Assembly: GCA_020199835.1 (NCBI GenBank)
Contig: JAIVJV010000010.1
Coordinates: forward strand, 186,001 to 250,000
From: Acidobacteriota bacterium
Lineage (GTDB): Bacteria; Acidobacteriota; Blastocatellia; Pyrinomonadales; Pyrinomonadaceae
DNA length: 64,000 nt
Direction of reading: 5' to 3'
Shown here: positions 37,411 through 46,518 of the stretch, one piece after another
How positions within the stretch are numbered: the first letter of the stretch is position 1
How the letters are laid out: the number at the start of each line of letters is the position of its first letter
Notes under the pieces: generated by a model
The model's input: only the letters and a program-made list of their open reading frames with translations
Databases searched by the model: none
Told to the model about the DNA's origin: nothing
Position numbers and translations under genes: made by a program

Positions 37411-38196
37411 ATGAGACACCTGAGTCTGCTTTTATTCTTTGTTTTAGCAGTGCCGGTGATGGCGCAAAGATCTAATGTGCGGCTCGGGGGTGAAATAGTC
37501 GATCTATCGCATGCGTTTGACGCGACGACCGTTTATTGGCCCACGGCCGAAGGTTTCAAGCTCAGCACCGATTTCGAAGGGATGACCGACAAAGGCTATT
37601 TCTACTCGGCTTACAAGTACTCCGCGGCGGAACATGGCGGCACTCATCTCGATGCGCCTGTTCACTTCGCGCAAGGACGTCACACGGTGGACCAGATTCC
37701 TTTGAAACAACTGATGGGCAGCGGGATTGTGATCGACGTGACCAGACAGTGCGCCGCGAATCGCGATTACCAGGTCACGGTAGCAGACCTTCAAAACTGG
37801 GAGAGACGAAATGGAAGAATCCCGCGCGACGTGATTGTCTTTCTGCACACGGGCTTTGGTAAACGTTATCCCGATCGCAAGTCATATCTCGGCACGGACG
37901 AACGCGGAGCGGAGGCAGTCGCCAAGCTTCATTTTCCGGGACTCGATCCCGCAGCGGCGCGCTGGTTAGTTCAGAATCGATCGATCAAAGCGATCGGGCT
38001 GGACACAGCGAGCATTGACTACGGCCAATCAACGCTGTTCGAGAGTCATCGCATTCTGATGGAGAAAAACATTCCCGCGTTTGAGAACGTAGCAAATTTG
38101 GACCAGTTGCCGGTGAAAGGGTTTTCGGTGATTGCGTTGCCGATGAAGATCAAGGGCGGCAGCGGTGGGCCGCTAAGAATCGTCGCATTTAGGTAA
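37411..38196 (+). CDS. Secreted cyclase-family (kynurenine formamidase-like) hydrolase
   Basis: This encodes 261 residues with the signal peptide LSLLLFFVLAVPVMAQ. The metal-binding signature of the cyclase superfamily is complete, EHGGTHLDAPVHFAQG, along with VDLSHAF at the start, IVFLHTGFGKRYPD and IKAIGLDTASIDYG. Relatives hydrolyse N-formylkynurenine, isatin or other amides and lactones. The export signal argues against simple tryptophan catabolism, so the substrate is unknown. AAGGAG lies about nine bases before ATG 37411. The pgl start follows the stop codon within five bases. Confidence 0.88.
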   Translation: MRHLSLLLFFVLAVPVMAQRSNVRLGGEIVDLSHAFDATTVYWPTAEGFKLSTDFEGMTDKGYFYSAYKYSAAEHGGTHLDAPVHFAQGRHTVDQIPLKQLMGSGIVIDVTRQCAANRDYQVTVADLQNWERRNGRIPRDVIVFLHTGFGKRYPDRKSYLGTDERGAEAVAKLHFPGLDPAAARWLVQNRSIKAIGLDTASIDYGQSTLFESHRILMEKNIPAFENVANLDQLPVKGFSVIALPMKIKGGSGGPLRIVAFR

Positions 38197-38200
38197 GGTT

Positions 38201-38974
38201 ATGGAACTCAAAGTTTTTGAAAGTCCGGAGGAGGTAGCGCGCGCTGCGGCGCAGCATTTCGTGGAGCTGTGTCGAGATGCCGTGGCGCGAAACAACGGCT
38301 TCGCTGTCGCACTATCGGGAGGCTCAACGCCGAAACTACTGTACGCATTGCTGGCGGACCCGAAGGAACCGTTTCGAGATCAGATCGCGTGGAAGAAGAC
38401 TTTCTTCTTGTTTACGGACGAACGCAATGTTCCGCCCGATCATCCGGATAGTAACTATCGCATGGCGCACGAAGCGATGTTCGCACACGCGCCGAGGACG
38501 ACGGTCGCTCGCATCTCCGGCGAGAAACCAGCAGACCAGGCGGCTGAAGAATACGAACATTTTTTGGGGGACATGTTTGAAGAGACCCCCGACTTGGATC
38601 TGATCTTTCTCGGCCTCGGCGAGGACGGGCACACAGCCTCGCTCTTTCCACACTCACCTGCGTTGAAAGAAACTGAACGTTTGGTTGTCGCGCCGTGGGT
38701 TGAGAAGTTGAACGCCTACAGGATCACGTTGACGTTGCCAGTGCTGAACAACGCGAACTCGGTGGTCTTCTTAGTCACCGGGACGTCCAAGGCAGCGGTT
38801 TTGAGGGAAGTAAATTCTCCAAATAAAAACCCGGATCTATATCCGGCTCAGGCGATCTCACCGACCAACGGCGCGGTATCATGGCTCGTCGATAAAGCAG
38901 CGGCACGCCTCTGTTCGCACAACAACTCTTCAAACACCGGCGCCGATAACGATTTGCTAAATAAAAATCCCTGA
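38201..38974 (+). CDS. pgl: 6-phosphogluconolactonase
   Basis: This encodes 257 residues that hydrolyse 6-phosphogluconolactone, the step between Zwf and Gnd. The glucosamine-6-phosphate isomerase/6PGL fold is shown by NGFAVALSGGSTPKLLYALL, FLFTDERNVPPDHPDSNYRM and LIFLGLGEDGHTASLFPHSP. VFLVTGTSKAAVLREV and WLVDKAAA follow. The last 17 residues or so look like an added tail. Its final 127 bases overlap the end of the convergent GGDEF/EAL gene. It completes the oxidative pentose-phosphate set but lies on the opposite strand to gnd-zwf, behind the cyclase gene. Confidence 0.93.
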   Translation: MELKVFESPEEVARAAAQHFVELCRDAVARNNGFAVALSGGSTPKLLYALLADPKEPFRDQIAWKKTFFLFTDERNVPPDHPDSNYRMAHEAMFAHAPRTTVARISGEKPADQAAEEYEHFLGDMFEETPDLDLIFLGLGEDGHTASLFPHSPALKETERLVVAPWVEKLNAYRITLTLPVLNNANSVVFLVTGTSKAAVLREVNSPNKNPDLYPAQAISPTNGAVSWLVDKAAARLCSHNNSSNTGADNDLLNKNP

Positions 38975-40575
38975 ACCACATCACAACCGAGCGAAGTTAA
39001 ATACTGAAGCTGCTCGTGCGTCTCAACTCCCTCGGCAATCACCGTCAAATCCAGCGCATGCCCTAACGTAATAATCGCTCGCACGATCGCCGTGTCGTGC
39101 GGATCTTTGCAAACGTCAGCGACAAACGTCTTGTCGATCTTCAATGTGTCGATAGGAAAACGCTTCAGATAATTCAGCGACGAATAACCAGTGCCAAAGT
39201 CATCGATCGCTACCCTGATCCCCATCAACTTCAACTCGTGTAACTTCTCGATCGCCTGCTCGGGTTCTTTCATGATCGAGCTCTCGGTCAACTCGAGTTC
39301 CAACCAGCGCGGATCGAGGTTCGTCTCTTTCAAAACCTCCGCGACTGTTGAGATGAATGCCGGCTGCTGAAACTGTCGCGCGGAAAAGTTCACCGACAAA
39401 ACCATCGGCGCGAGTCCCTTGTCCTGCCACGCCTTGTTTTGCAAACACGCATTGCGCATCACCCAGTCACCAAGCGCGATGATCAAACCACTGTCTTCAG
39501 CGAGCGGCACAAACTCACTCGGAGGCAGCATTCCGAGACTCGGGTGCCGCCAGCGCACCAACGCTTCCATGCCGACGAGATGAAAATCAGGCAGCGCAAC
39601 CTGCGGCTGGTAGTGAACGACGAACTCCGACCGCTCGAGCGCGCCGCGCAAATTGCTTTCAAGCACGAGCTGTTTCAACGCGCGCGTCGTGCCGCCCGCC
39701 GTGTAAAACTGGTAGTTGTTTCCGCCTGCCACTTTCGCACGATCGAGCGCAGTGCTCGCGCTCTTCAACAAACCCGCGGTGTCGCGATCATCGTGCGGAT
39801 AAACACTAATGCCGATGCTCGTCGACATGAATACTTCCTGCTCGTCAAAAATAAACGCCTGATCGAGAACTTCCTTGATCGCGCGAGCCGCGTTAGCCGC
39901 ATCCTGCGGGCGCGAAATCTGCGTCAGAAGGATCGCAAACTCGTCGCTGCCGAAACGCGCCACCGTGTCGCTCTCGCGAACGCAACTCGTTAGTCGTTGG
40001 GCCACTGATTGCAAGAGTCGATCACCGGCCGTGTAGCCGAGCGAATCATTGATCGTTTTGAATCGATCGAGATTCAGCAACAGCACAGCGTGCATTTGAT
40101 CGCTGCGACTTGAGTAAGCGATCGCCTGTTTGAGTCGGTCCTTGAACAGCACCTGGTTTGGCAGATCGGTCAACGCGTCGTGATACGCGAGATGATTCAA
40201 CTTCTCCTGCGTCTGCTTGTTGTGCGAGAGATCGATGACAAAGCACGCGATCTCTTCGTCGTGCAAAGCCGCGCCAAACAACACTGAAACCGTGGTGCGA
40301 TCGTGACGGATCAAATCTTTCTCAAACGGCGCACAAACTCCGAAAGCCATCACTTTCTCGAACGCTTCTTCGTCGAGACGGTGATGTTCCGCCGACGTGA
40401 GTTCGCTTAGAGTCGCGGGCAGACTTTCGCTCGTGTAGCCGAGCAGGCCAAGAAAACTCTCGTCCGCGCTGATGATTTTGCCTGCGAGATCGGTGAACAA
40501 AACGCCGATCAGGTTAGTATCGGTGAAACGTCGCAGTGCTCCGTCCAGGCGGCTCTCAAAGCTGTCGAAGGTCAT
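38848..40575 (-). CDS. PAS-GGDEF-EAL cyclic-di-GMP protein
   Basis: This encodes 575 residues with no membrane helix. An N-terminal PAS-like domain (about 10-125) is followed by a GGDEF domain whose signature reads RFGSDEFAIL, with Ser in the second Gly position. The inhibitory-site motif RESD stands exactly five residues before it. The EAL domain looks competent: MEALVRW, LELTESSI, DDFGTGYSSL, TLKIDKTF, AEGVET and QGFLFSKSL. It is probably a c-di-GMP phosphodiesterase, with GGDEF either weakly active or regulatory. Its 3' end overlaps pgl by 127 bases. Confidence 0.93.
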   Translation of the reverse strand: MTFDSFESRLDGALRRFTDTNLIGVLFTDLAGKIISADESFLGLLGYTSESLPATLSELTSAEHHRLDEEAFEKVMAFGVCAPFEKDLIRHDRTTVSVLFGAALHDEEIACFVIDLSHNKQTQEKLNHLAYHDALTDLPNQVLFKDRLKQAIAYSSRSDQMHAVLLLNLDRFKTINDSLGYTAGDRLLQSVAQRLTSCVRESDTVARFGSDEFAILLTQISRPQDAANAARAIKEVLDQAFIFDEQEVFMSTSIGISVYPHDDRDTAGLLKSASTALDRAKVAGGNNYQFYTAGGTTRALKQLVLESNLRGALERSEFVVHYQPQVALPDFHLVGMEALVRWRHPSLGMLPPSEFVPLAEDSGLIIALGDWVMRNACLQNKAWQDKGLAPMVLSVNFSARQFQQPAFISTVAEVLKETNLDPRWLELELTESSIMKEPEQAIEKLHELKLMGIRVAIDDFGTGYSSLNYLKRFPIDTLKIDKTFVADVCKDPHDTAIVRAIITLGHALDLTVIAEGVETHEQLQYLTSLGCDVVQGFLFSKSLSAPVFEELLCEQRRAAALSTSHDTAPLVGEIA

Positions 40576-40645
40576 GATGGATTGTCCGAGAGAAGGTGAG
40601 TAGGCAAGAAGGGTTGGCCGTCAACCCGAACCACAGATTAACACA

Positions 40646-40680
40646 GACGACACAGACTTTGACAAAAAATCTGTGTCGTC
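40646..40680. terminator. Perfect 11-bp inverted repeat after the DPP4-like gene
   Basis: GACGACACAGA at 40646-40656 and TCTGTGTCGTC at 40670-40680 are exact complements around a 13-base loop. It lies between the leftward DPP4-like gene and the leftward GGDEF/EAL gene, next to a CCACAGATTA motif. A T-run lies in the loop rather than after the stem, so the terminator role is uncertain. Confidence 0.5.
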
Positions 40681-40686
40681 CGTGGC

Positions 40687-42963
40687 TTACAGTCGTTCCG
40701 TGATGTACTTCGTCATCAGACCAAACAGATGCCGCTGCGTGCCGGGTCCTTCGAAGATCCCGTGTGAACGATTCGGATACGACATCATCGAAAACTGCTT
40801 GTTTGCCGCAATCATCGCATTTATCAGCGCTTCCGTGCCCTGGTAGTGCACGTTGTCGTCGCCGGTGCCGTGAATGAGCAGCAGATTGCCCTGCAACTGC
40901 TTCGCGAAGGTGATCGGTGAACTCTGTGTCCACTCATCGGGATGGTCCTGCGGCAGCCCACCGTAACGTTCCTGGTAGATCGTGTCGTAGTAACGAAGAT
41001 CGGGCACCGGCGCGACCGACACGCCGGTCTTGTAAACCTCCGGATACCGAAACAGCGCGTTCAGAGTCGAAGAACCGCCGCCACTCCAACCCCAGATGCC
41101 GATGCGAGCCGGATCGACAAACGCCCACTTCGCAATCGCGCGCGCGGCCGCTGCCTGATCGCCCGAGTTAACGATGCCCATCTTGCGATAAATGATCTTG
41201 CGCCACGCGCGGCCACGCGGCGCAGGTGTGCCGCGGTTATCGACGCTCATTACGAGGTAACCCTGTTGGGCCAGCATCGTATGCCACATCCGATCGCGGC
41301 CGCCCCAACGATCGAGCACGGTCTGCCCCCACGGCTCGCCGTACACATGAAACAGCACCGGATACTTGTTCTGCCTATCGAAATCCTGCGGCTTGATCAT
41401 CCAGCCGTCGAGTTGCACGCCGCCGCCGATGTCAACTTTGAAAAACTCTGTCGCGGTTGGCTTCAGTTTCGACAAACGTTCCTGCACGGCGCGATTGTCT
41501 ATCAGCGTGCGCGCCACTTCGTGTTGCGGCAGCCGCACCATCTCGGTAGTCGGAACGGTGTTGAAGGTCGAATAAACGTGGATCGCGAAGTCGCCGCGCG
41601 GCGAAACGTTGTAACTGTGCACGCCGGGCGAACTGGCGGGTGTTAAGCGTTCTTCTTTTCCACTGCCGTCAACACGCACGCGATACAGGTAACGTCGCGT
41701 GGCATTGTCCGGCGAGGCGAGAAAATAGACGTAGCCGTTTTTCGCGTCCACGCGCTCGACGGTGATCACGTCGTAATTGCCGGGCGTTATCAGTTTCACG
41801 TCGCGGCCATCACGCGAAACGGAATAAATGTGACGCCAGCCATCGCGTTCGCTGGCCCAGAGAAAACGTTTGCCGTTCTCAACCCACTCCACGTCTCCGC
41901 GCGCGATGCCGGTTCGGTCCCAATCGATGTCACCCCACGCGACGTCGACCCACGCTTCGTCTTTTTCCGTGAGTATCGGACGCGTTTTGCCGGTACGAAC
42001 GTCGCCCAGCATGACGATGTTTGTGTCCTGGCGGCGATTGAGTTGTTGAATCACGACCTCATCAGCGCCGGCCCACTCCATACGTGGCAGATAGTTGTTT
42101 CGCGGGTCCCCGGGAACTTCGAACCAACGAGTTGGACCACCATTCGCGTCGATAACGCCGACGCGTGCGGCAGAGTTTGTCTCGCCCGCCTTCGGATAAG
42201 GGAAGGCGGTGATCACCGGATAAAGACTGCTGGTGTTATCGATGAGCCGCATCTCCTTCACGCCTTCTGAATTGAGTTGCCAGTAGGCGATGTGCTTGCT
42301 GTCGGGACTCCAGCGAAAGCCGTCGCGGCAAAACAGTTCTTCTTCGTAAACCCAATCGAAGGTGCCGTTGACGAGGTAGCGCGAGCCGTCGGTGGTGAGT
42401 TTTGTGATCTTGTTATCGCCGAAAAGGTGTTCGACGTAGACGTTGTTTTCGCGGACGTATCCGACGCGCTGACCGTCGGGAGAAAACTTTGCAAACATCA
42501 GGGTTGACGGCTTCGCGTCAGAGCCACCGAGTTTTCGGAGTGTTCCGGTTTGGAAATCGAGCATCCAATAATCACCGCGCGTGTTGCTGCGCCACAGACG
42601 TTGCGAGTTGGTGAAGATGAGCAACTTCTGTTCGTCGCCCGTCAGGGCGAACTCTTCAACCAGCAACGGCGCATTGGCGCCGGAGGGTGTCAGCTTTTCG
42701 GCGGAGACTTTGACTGATCGCTGGCCGTTGGCTGCGTCGTAACGAACGATATCGACGAAGTCGCGCTTTGTCGGTGACGGCTCGAGTGCGAGATAGCCGC
42801 TGCCGTCTTGCTGCCACCACGCCGGGCCAAGCGAGCGACTGCGGAATGTAAAAATCGAATCGACGGTCAGCAGGTCTGTTTGTTGCGCAAACAGAGGAAC
42901 TACTAACAGCAAAAATACTGGAACAACCGCAATCCCACGTCTAGAAACTTTTTTCGTGTTCAT
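40687..42963 (-). CDS. Dipeptidyl peptidase IV-type S9 peptidase
   Basis: This encodes 758 residues from ATG 42963; the frame opens at TTG 42987, inside the upstream gene. The signal peptide is GIAVVPVFLLLVVPLFAQ. An eight-bladed-type propeller fills about residues 40-500, and the hydrolase domain has nucleophile GIWGWSGGGSSTL, Asp in GTGDDNVHYQ and His in NRSHGIFEG. DWVYEEELFCRDGFRWSPD is the Glu-containing segment expected of DPP4 enzymes, which remove N-terminal dipeptides after Pro or Ala. The protein is exported. The start is seven bases after the histidine kinase gene, so the two are coupled. Confidence 0.92.
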   Translation of the reverse strand: MNTKKVSRRGIAVVPVFLLLVVPLFAQQTDLLTVDSIFTFRSRSLGPAWWQQDGSGYLALEPSPTKRDFVDIVRYDAANGQRSVKVSAEKLTPSGANAPLLVEEFALTGDEQKLLIFTNSQRLWRSNTRGDYWMLDFQTGTLRKLGGSDAKPSTLMFAKFSPDGQRVGYVRENNVYVEHLFGDNKITKLTTDGSRYLVNGTFDWVYEEELFCRDGFRWSPDSKHIAYWQLNSEGVKEMRLIDNTSSLYPVITAFPYPKAGETNSAARVGVIDANGGPTRWFEVPGDPRNNYLPRMEWAGADEVVIQQLNRRQDTNIVMLGDVRTGKTRPILTEKDEAWVDVAWGDIDWDRTGIARGDVEWVENGKRFLWASERDGWRHIYSVSRDGRDVKLITPGNYDVITVERVDAKNGYVYFLASPDNATRRYLYRVRVDGSGKEERLTPASSPGVHSYNVSPRGDFAIHVYSTFNTVPTTEMVRLPQHEVARTLIDNRAVQERLSKLKPTATEFFKVDIGGGVQLDGWMIKPQDFDRQNKYPVLFHVYGEPWGQTVLDRWGGRDRMWHTMLAQQGYLVMSVDNRGTPAPRGRAWRKIIYRKMGIVNSGDQAAAARAIAKWAFVDPARIGIWGWSGGGSSTLNALFRYPEVYKTGVSVAPVPDLRYYDTIYQERYGGLPQDHPDEWTQSSPITFAKQLQGNLLLIHGTGDDNVHYQGTEALINAMIAANKQFSMMSYPNRSHGIFEGPGTQRHLFGLMTKYITERL

Positions 42964-42970
42964 CTGTGGC

Positions 42971-44935
42971 CTAGTCACCTCTTCCAATCAGCGCCGCGAT
43001 CGCGGCAATCATGTCAGTCTGTTCGATGGGCTTCGCAATGTGCTGCTGGTAACCCGCCTCGAGCGCGCGTTCGCGATCCTTCCGTGACGCGTATCCCGTG
43101 AGCGCAATCGCGGGCGTGCGCCCACCTTTGTCTGGCGGCAAAGCACGCAGCTTGCGAATGAACTCATAACCATCTTCGTCGGGCATGCCGATGTCGCTAA
43201 TCAACAGATCCGGAGTGTCGCCCGCAACTGCTGTGAAGGCTTCGGCAGCGGATTTGGTTGCCGTCACACGCGCGCCGTAACGCTTCAACATCGTGTCGAG
43301 AAGCTTGCGTGAATCCTCGTCGTCTTCGACGAGCAACACGTGCACGCCATCGAGCCGGATCGAGCCGCGGCGGCTGCGACGCCGTTCGACTTCGCGTCTT
43401 CTCTCTTCAGCGCGCGCTGGATCGCGTCGTTCTTCCGCGAGCGGCAGGTCAACTGTGAAAAGCGAGCCATGGCCGAGGCCGCCACTCTCCGCGCGAATGC
43501 TGCCGCCGTGCAGTTCGACCAGATGTCGCACGACGGCTAATCCCAATCCCAACCCGCCTTGCTTTCGTGAGATCGAACCTTCCGCTTGCCGGAAACGATC
43601 GAACACGTACGGTAAAAACTCCGCCGCGATACCGTCGCCAGTATCGGCGACAGTCAAACGCGCGTTCCCGCCGGCGGCGCACTTCAGCGTGATCGTTACC
43701 AGTCCGCCCCGTTGTGTAAACTTGATCGCATTTGAGAGCAGGTTCCAGATCACCTGGCGCAAACGATTCGGATCGCCCTTCACCAGACAATCGCCGCTCA
43801 ACGTCTCGACGCGAAGTTGAATCCCTTTCACGTCCGCCGTCGGCCGCAGTGCATCGATCGCCGCTTCGACGATCGGCGCGAGATTTAGTGGATGCAGATC
43901 GAGACGGAGGTTTCCCGTGATGATCCGCGAAACGTCGAGCAAGTCGTCTATCAGACGCGCTTGCGCACGCGCGTTGCGCTCGATCGTTTCGATGGCTCCG
44001 GCCGCGCTTGCTCCTTCAACTTCGCCGTTGCGAATCATCGACGCCCAACCGAGAATCGACGTCAACGGCGTGCGTAGTTCGTGAGACAGCGTGGCGAGAA
44101 ATTCGTCTTTCAAACGATCGGCTTCTTCCGCGTGCTGTCGTGCGTCGCGTTCGCGAATGAGTAATGCCGCGCGTTCCTCTTCCGCTTCTTTGCGCGCGGT
44201 AACGTCCAGCACGAGCGACAGCACCGACACGAGTTTGCCGCGATCGTCTCGCAGCACCGAGTTGTACCACTCGCAGTAGAGCACTGAGCCGTCACGCGTG
44301 TAATTGCGATTGCGTTGCACGCCTTGAACTTCAACGCCTTCGCGCTGACGATTCGTGACGAGGGCCACCGCGTCAACGTCATCGGCAAACACAAACTGCC
44401 ACTGGTTGACGTGTTTGCCGATCACTTCCTCGGCTTTCCAGCCAAACAAACGCTCCGCGGATTCTGACCAACGCGACACGCGAAAATCACTGTCCCACTC
44501 GATGACTGCGAGTGGCGAACTCTCTACGTGAAACGATAACTGGCGATACGCAGTGTTCGCTGCGTTTTCCGCTTGCCGGCGTGCGGTGATGTCGCTGACA
44601 ACCGCGATGCCGCCGAAGATGTTGTTCTCTTCATCCAGCAGCGCCGCGTAGCGACTCTCGAAGACGCCCGTGCCTGATGGTCCGTAAGGATGAGTCTCGG
44701 AAACCGATTCCGCACCGGCCAGCGCCTTTGACAAACAGCGTTCGCCGCCGGTTTCGTTGAGAAAAGGAAAGATTTCGTCCGCCTTTTTCCCCAACACTTC
44801 TTCAGCGCTCAGGCCGGAGATCTGCTGCATCGCTCGGTTCCATGCGACGATGCGGCAATCGCGATCAAACGCGAAGAGGCCATCGACGCTGGCGTCGAGT
44901 AGGCGCTTTAACAGAATCGGGGATTCCTTCTCCAA
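42971..44935 (-). CDS. PAS-domain hybrid sensor histidine kinase, second paralogue
   Basis: This encodes 654 residues from TTG 44935; no better start precedes the first PAS domain, and the TTG lacks a clear ribosome site. Two PAS domains (about 5-120 and 130-250) precede H-box ATLSHELRTPLTSILGW, N-box WNLLSNAIKFT, G1 VADTGDGI, G2 GGLGLGLAVVRHL, an Arg-rich linker and a receiver (LLVEDDEDSRKLL, LLISDIGMPDEDGY, HIAKPI). Its PAS-2 end (NRNYTRDG, CEWYNSVL, SVLSLVLDVT) nearly repeats that of the kinase at 32041. It is upstream of and probably cotranscribed with the DPP4-like gene. Confidence 0.92.
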   Translation of the reverse strand: MEKESPILLKRLLDASVDGLFAFDRDCRIVAWNRAMQQISGLSAEEVLGKKADEIFPFLNETGGERCLSKALAGAESVSETHPYGPSGTGVFESRYAALLDEENNIFGGIAVVSDITARRQAENAANTAYRQLSFHVESSPLAVIEWDSDFRVSRWSESAERLFGWKAEEVIGKHVNQWQFVFADDVDAVALVTNRQREGVEVQGVQRNRNYTRDGSVLYCEWYNSVLRDDRGKLVSVLSLVLDVTARKEAEEERAALLIRERDARQHAEEADRLKDEFLATLSHELRTPLTSILGWASMIRNGEVEGASAAGAIETIERNARAQARLIDDLLDVSRIITGNLRLDLHPLNLAPIVEAAIDALRPTADVKGIQLRVETLSGDCLVKGDPNRLRQVIWNLLSNAIKFTQRGGLVTITLKCAAGGNARLTVADTGDGIAAEFLPYVFDRFRQAEGSISRKQGGLGLGLAVVRHLVELHGGSIRAESGGLGHGSLFTVDLPLAEERRDPARAEERRREVERRRSRRGSIRLDGVHVLLVEDDEDSRKLLDTMLKRYGARVTATKSAAEAFTAVAGDTPDLLISDIGMPDEDGYEFIRKLRALPPDKGGRTPAIALTGYASRKDRERALEAGYQQHIAKPIEQTDMIAAIAALIGRGD

Positions 44936-44966
44936 ATTGAATTGAGCAGATTACGCAGATTAGTTA

Positions 44967-46208
44967 TTACTTGCTGGTGAGCAACATCAATCCTGTCGCG
45001 TCGCGCACGAGGATATTGGAACCTAACAACACGGGCATGGACCACGTGGACTTCTCGGCGACTTCGTAACGGCGTTCGACCGTGAACGCCGGTGTATCGC
45101 GTTTCGCCACAATTAAGTCCGCACCGTTAGTGAGAATGACGACGTGCCGCGGTGTTAGTAATAGTGAAGCGTGCTCTCCTTCGCGTCCTTCAGTGGTCCA
45201 ACGAACCGCGCCGGTCTTCGCATCCAGCGCTACAAACTGGCCCTTCTTCTTGGACGAATGAGCATAGATCAAGCCGTCGCCGAACACCGGCGAACTCATG
45301 TACATCGCCACGTCCGGGTTCTTCCACGCCTGCGTCGCTTGCCACTTCCCGTTTTGCTGCGCGAGCGTGTAAGCGTGCGTGCCTTGTCGCGTACCGGAGA
45401 CGATCAGGTGCGTGCCGGTCCAGAGCGGTGTGGCGATGTTTTCGTGCCACTCGTCCGGAAACGGCGCTGACCAGAGTTCTTTGCCGTTCTTTGCGTCGAT
45501 GCCGAGGATCGAGCCTTCAGTCATGGTGACGATCTGCGGCTGGCGTGCGACTTCGATCACGACCGGCGAAGCGTAGCCGGGACCAAGGCCGGTCCATTCC
45601 CATTGCGTTGCGCCTGTTGCGGGATCGAGTCCCAGAATTTTTCCGCCGTGAATATCGCTGCCGACCTGGACCACCACCCGTCCATTTACCGAGAGCGGTG
45701 ACGCGGCCGTGCCGCAGAAGAGTTTGCTCGTGTCGATTGAGGGCGAGAAGTCTCTGGTCCACAGGAGCTTCCCGCTTGTGGTGTCCCACGCGTTGAGCAC
45801 GCCGGTCACACCGAGAGTAAACAGGCGATTGCCGATGACGAGCGGCGTGGAGTTTGGTCCCTTCGCCATCGCAACCGCGTACTGGTTTTTCTTGAACGCG
45901 GCCTGGTACTTATGTTCCCAGATGACTTTGCCGTCGGCGAGATTGACAGCGGCGACAATCTCTTCCGGATCGCGGCGTCCGTGAACGAACGCGCGGCCGC
46001 CGGCAACGACGGGTGACGAGTAACCTTCACCGATTTCAACACGCCACGCGCGGTCGAGTTTTTCCGGCCACGCGCTCGGTGCATTTTTCTGCGGCACGAA
46101 TCCATCGCGCCCCGGCCCGCGCCACTGCGTCCACTCCTGCGCGACGGTCGCGGGGGCGAGCGCGAAAACCACAAACAAAACGGCTATTGCAAATCTCAGG
46201 TAAGTCAT
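44967..46208 (-). CDS. Exported PQQ-type beta-propeller protein
   Basis: This encodes 413 residues with the signal peptide LRFAIAVLFVVFALAPATVA followed by QEW. Repeats of the PQQ/BamB type run through the mature protein: WTQWRGPGRDGF, NLADGKVIWEHKYQA, DTTSGKLLWTRDF, DPATGATQWEWTGLG, DAKNGKELWSAPF and DAKTGAVRWTTEGREG. Such propellers act as scaffolds in outer-membrane assembly or as quinoprotein-like modules. No catalytic residues of PQQ dehydrogenases were identified and no partner gene suggests one role. It is upstream of the second histidine kinase gene by 31 bases. Confidence 0.88.
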   Translation of the reverse strand: MTYLRFAIAVLFVVFALAPATVAQEWTQWRGPGRDGFVPQKNAPSAWPEKLDRAWRVEIGEGYSSPVVAGGRAFVHGRRDPEEIVAAVNLADGKVIWEHKYQAAFKKNQYAVAMAKGPNSTPLVIGNRLFTLGVTGVLNAWDTTSGKLLWTRDFSPSIDTSKLFCGTAASPLSVNGRVVVQVGSDIHGGKILGLDPATGATQWEWTGLGPGYASPVVIEVARQPQIVTMTEGSILGIDAKNGKELWSAPFPDEWHENIATPLWTGTHLIVSGTRQGTHAYTLAQQNGKWQATQAWKNPDVAMYMSSPVFGDGLIYAHSSKKKGQFVALDAKTGAVRWTTEGREGEHASLLLTPRHVVILTNGADLIVAKRDTPAFTVERRYEVAEKSTWSMPVLLGSNILVRDATGLMLLTSK

Positions 46209-46275
46209 GCCGGGAGATCATACCATCCACAGATTGTCCAGAACAGGTGTATCCTGTGCCCACGGGTAATTCATC

Positions 46276-46518
46276 GTGGATCCAGCCAGACACTTAGGAC
46301 TAATTTTAGCCTTGGCCTGTTCCGTGGTCGTGACGACGTGTTCATCGGTCGCGGCGCAGTCAGCCGTCGAGCGAGTGGAAATCGAAATTTGTACTAGTGA
46401 GTTAAGTTGTTGCGCGCGTTCGCCGTTACTCCGGCAAAGGCTTCGTGAGGACGCTCGCGATAAATTCGTTCAAACCCGCGTCGGAGCCGTTGTGAAAACT
46501 TTTGTAGAGCTGTGTTAA
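46276..46518 (+). pseudogene. Possible remnant with a signal peptide
   Basis: A short rightward frame from GTG 46276 begins with a convincing signal-peptide-like segment (LGLILALACSVVVTTCSS, then VAAQ) and about 15 ordinary residues. It then runs antisense across the end of the neighbouring TPR gene, where the sequence no longer looks protein-like. It may be the 5' end of a truncated secreted-protein gene. The ribosome site is not evident. Confidence 0.25.
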
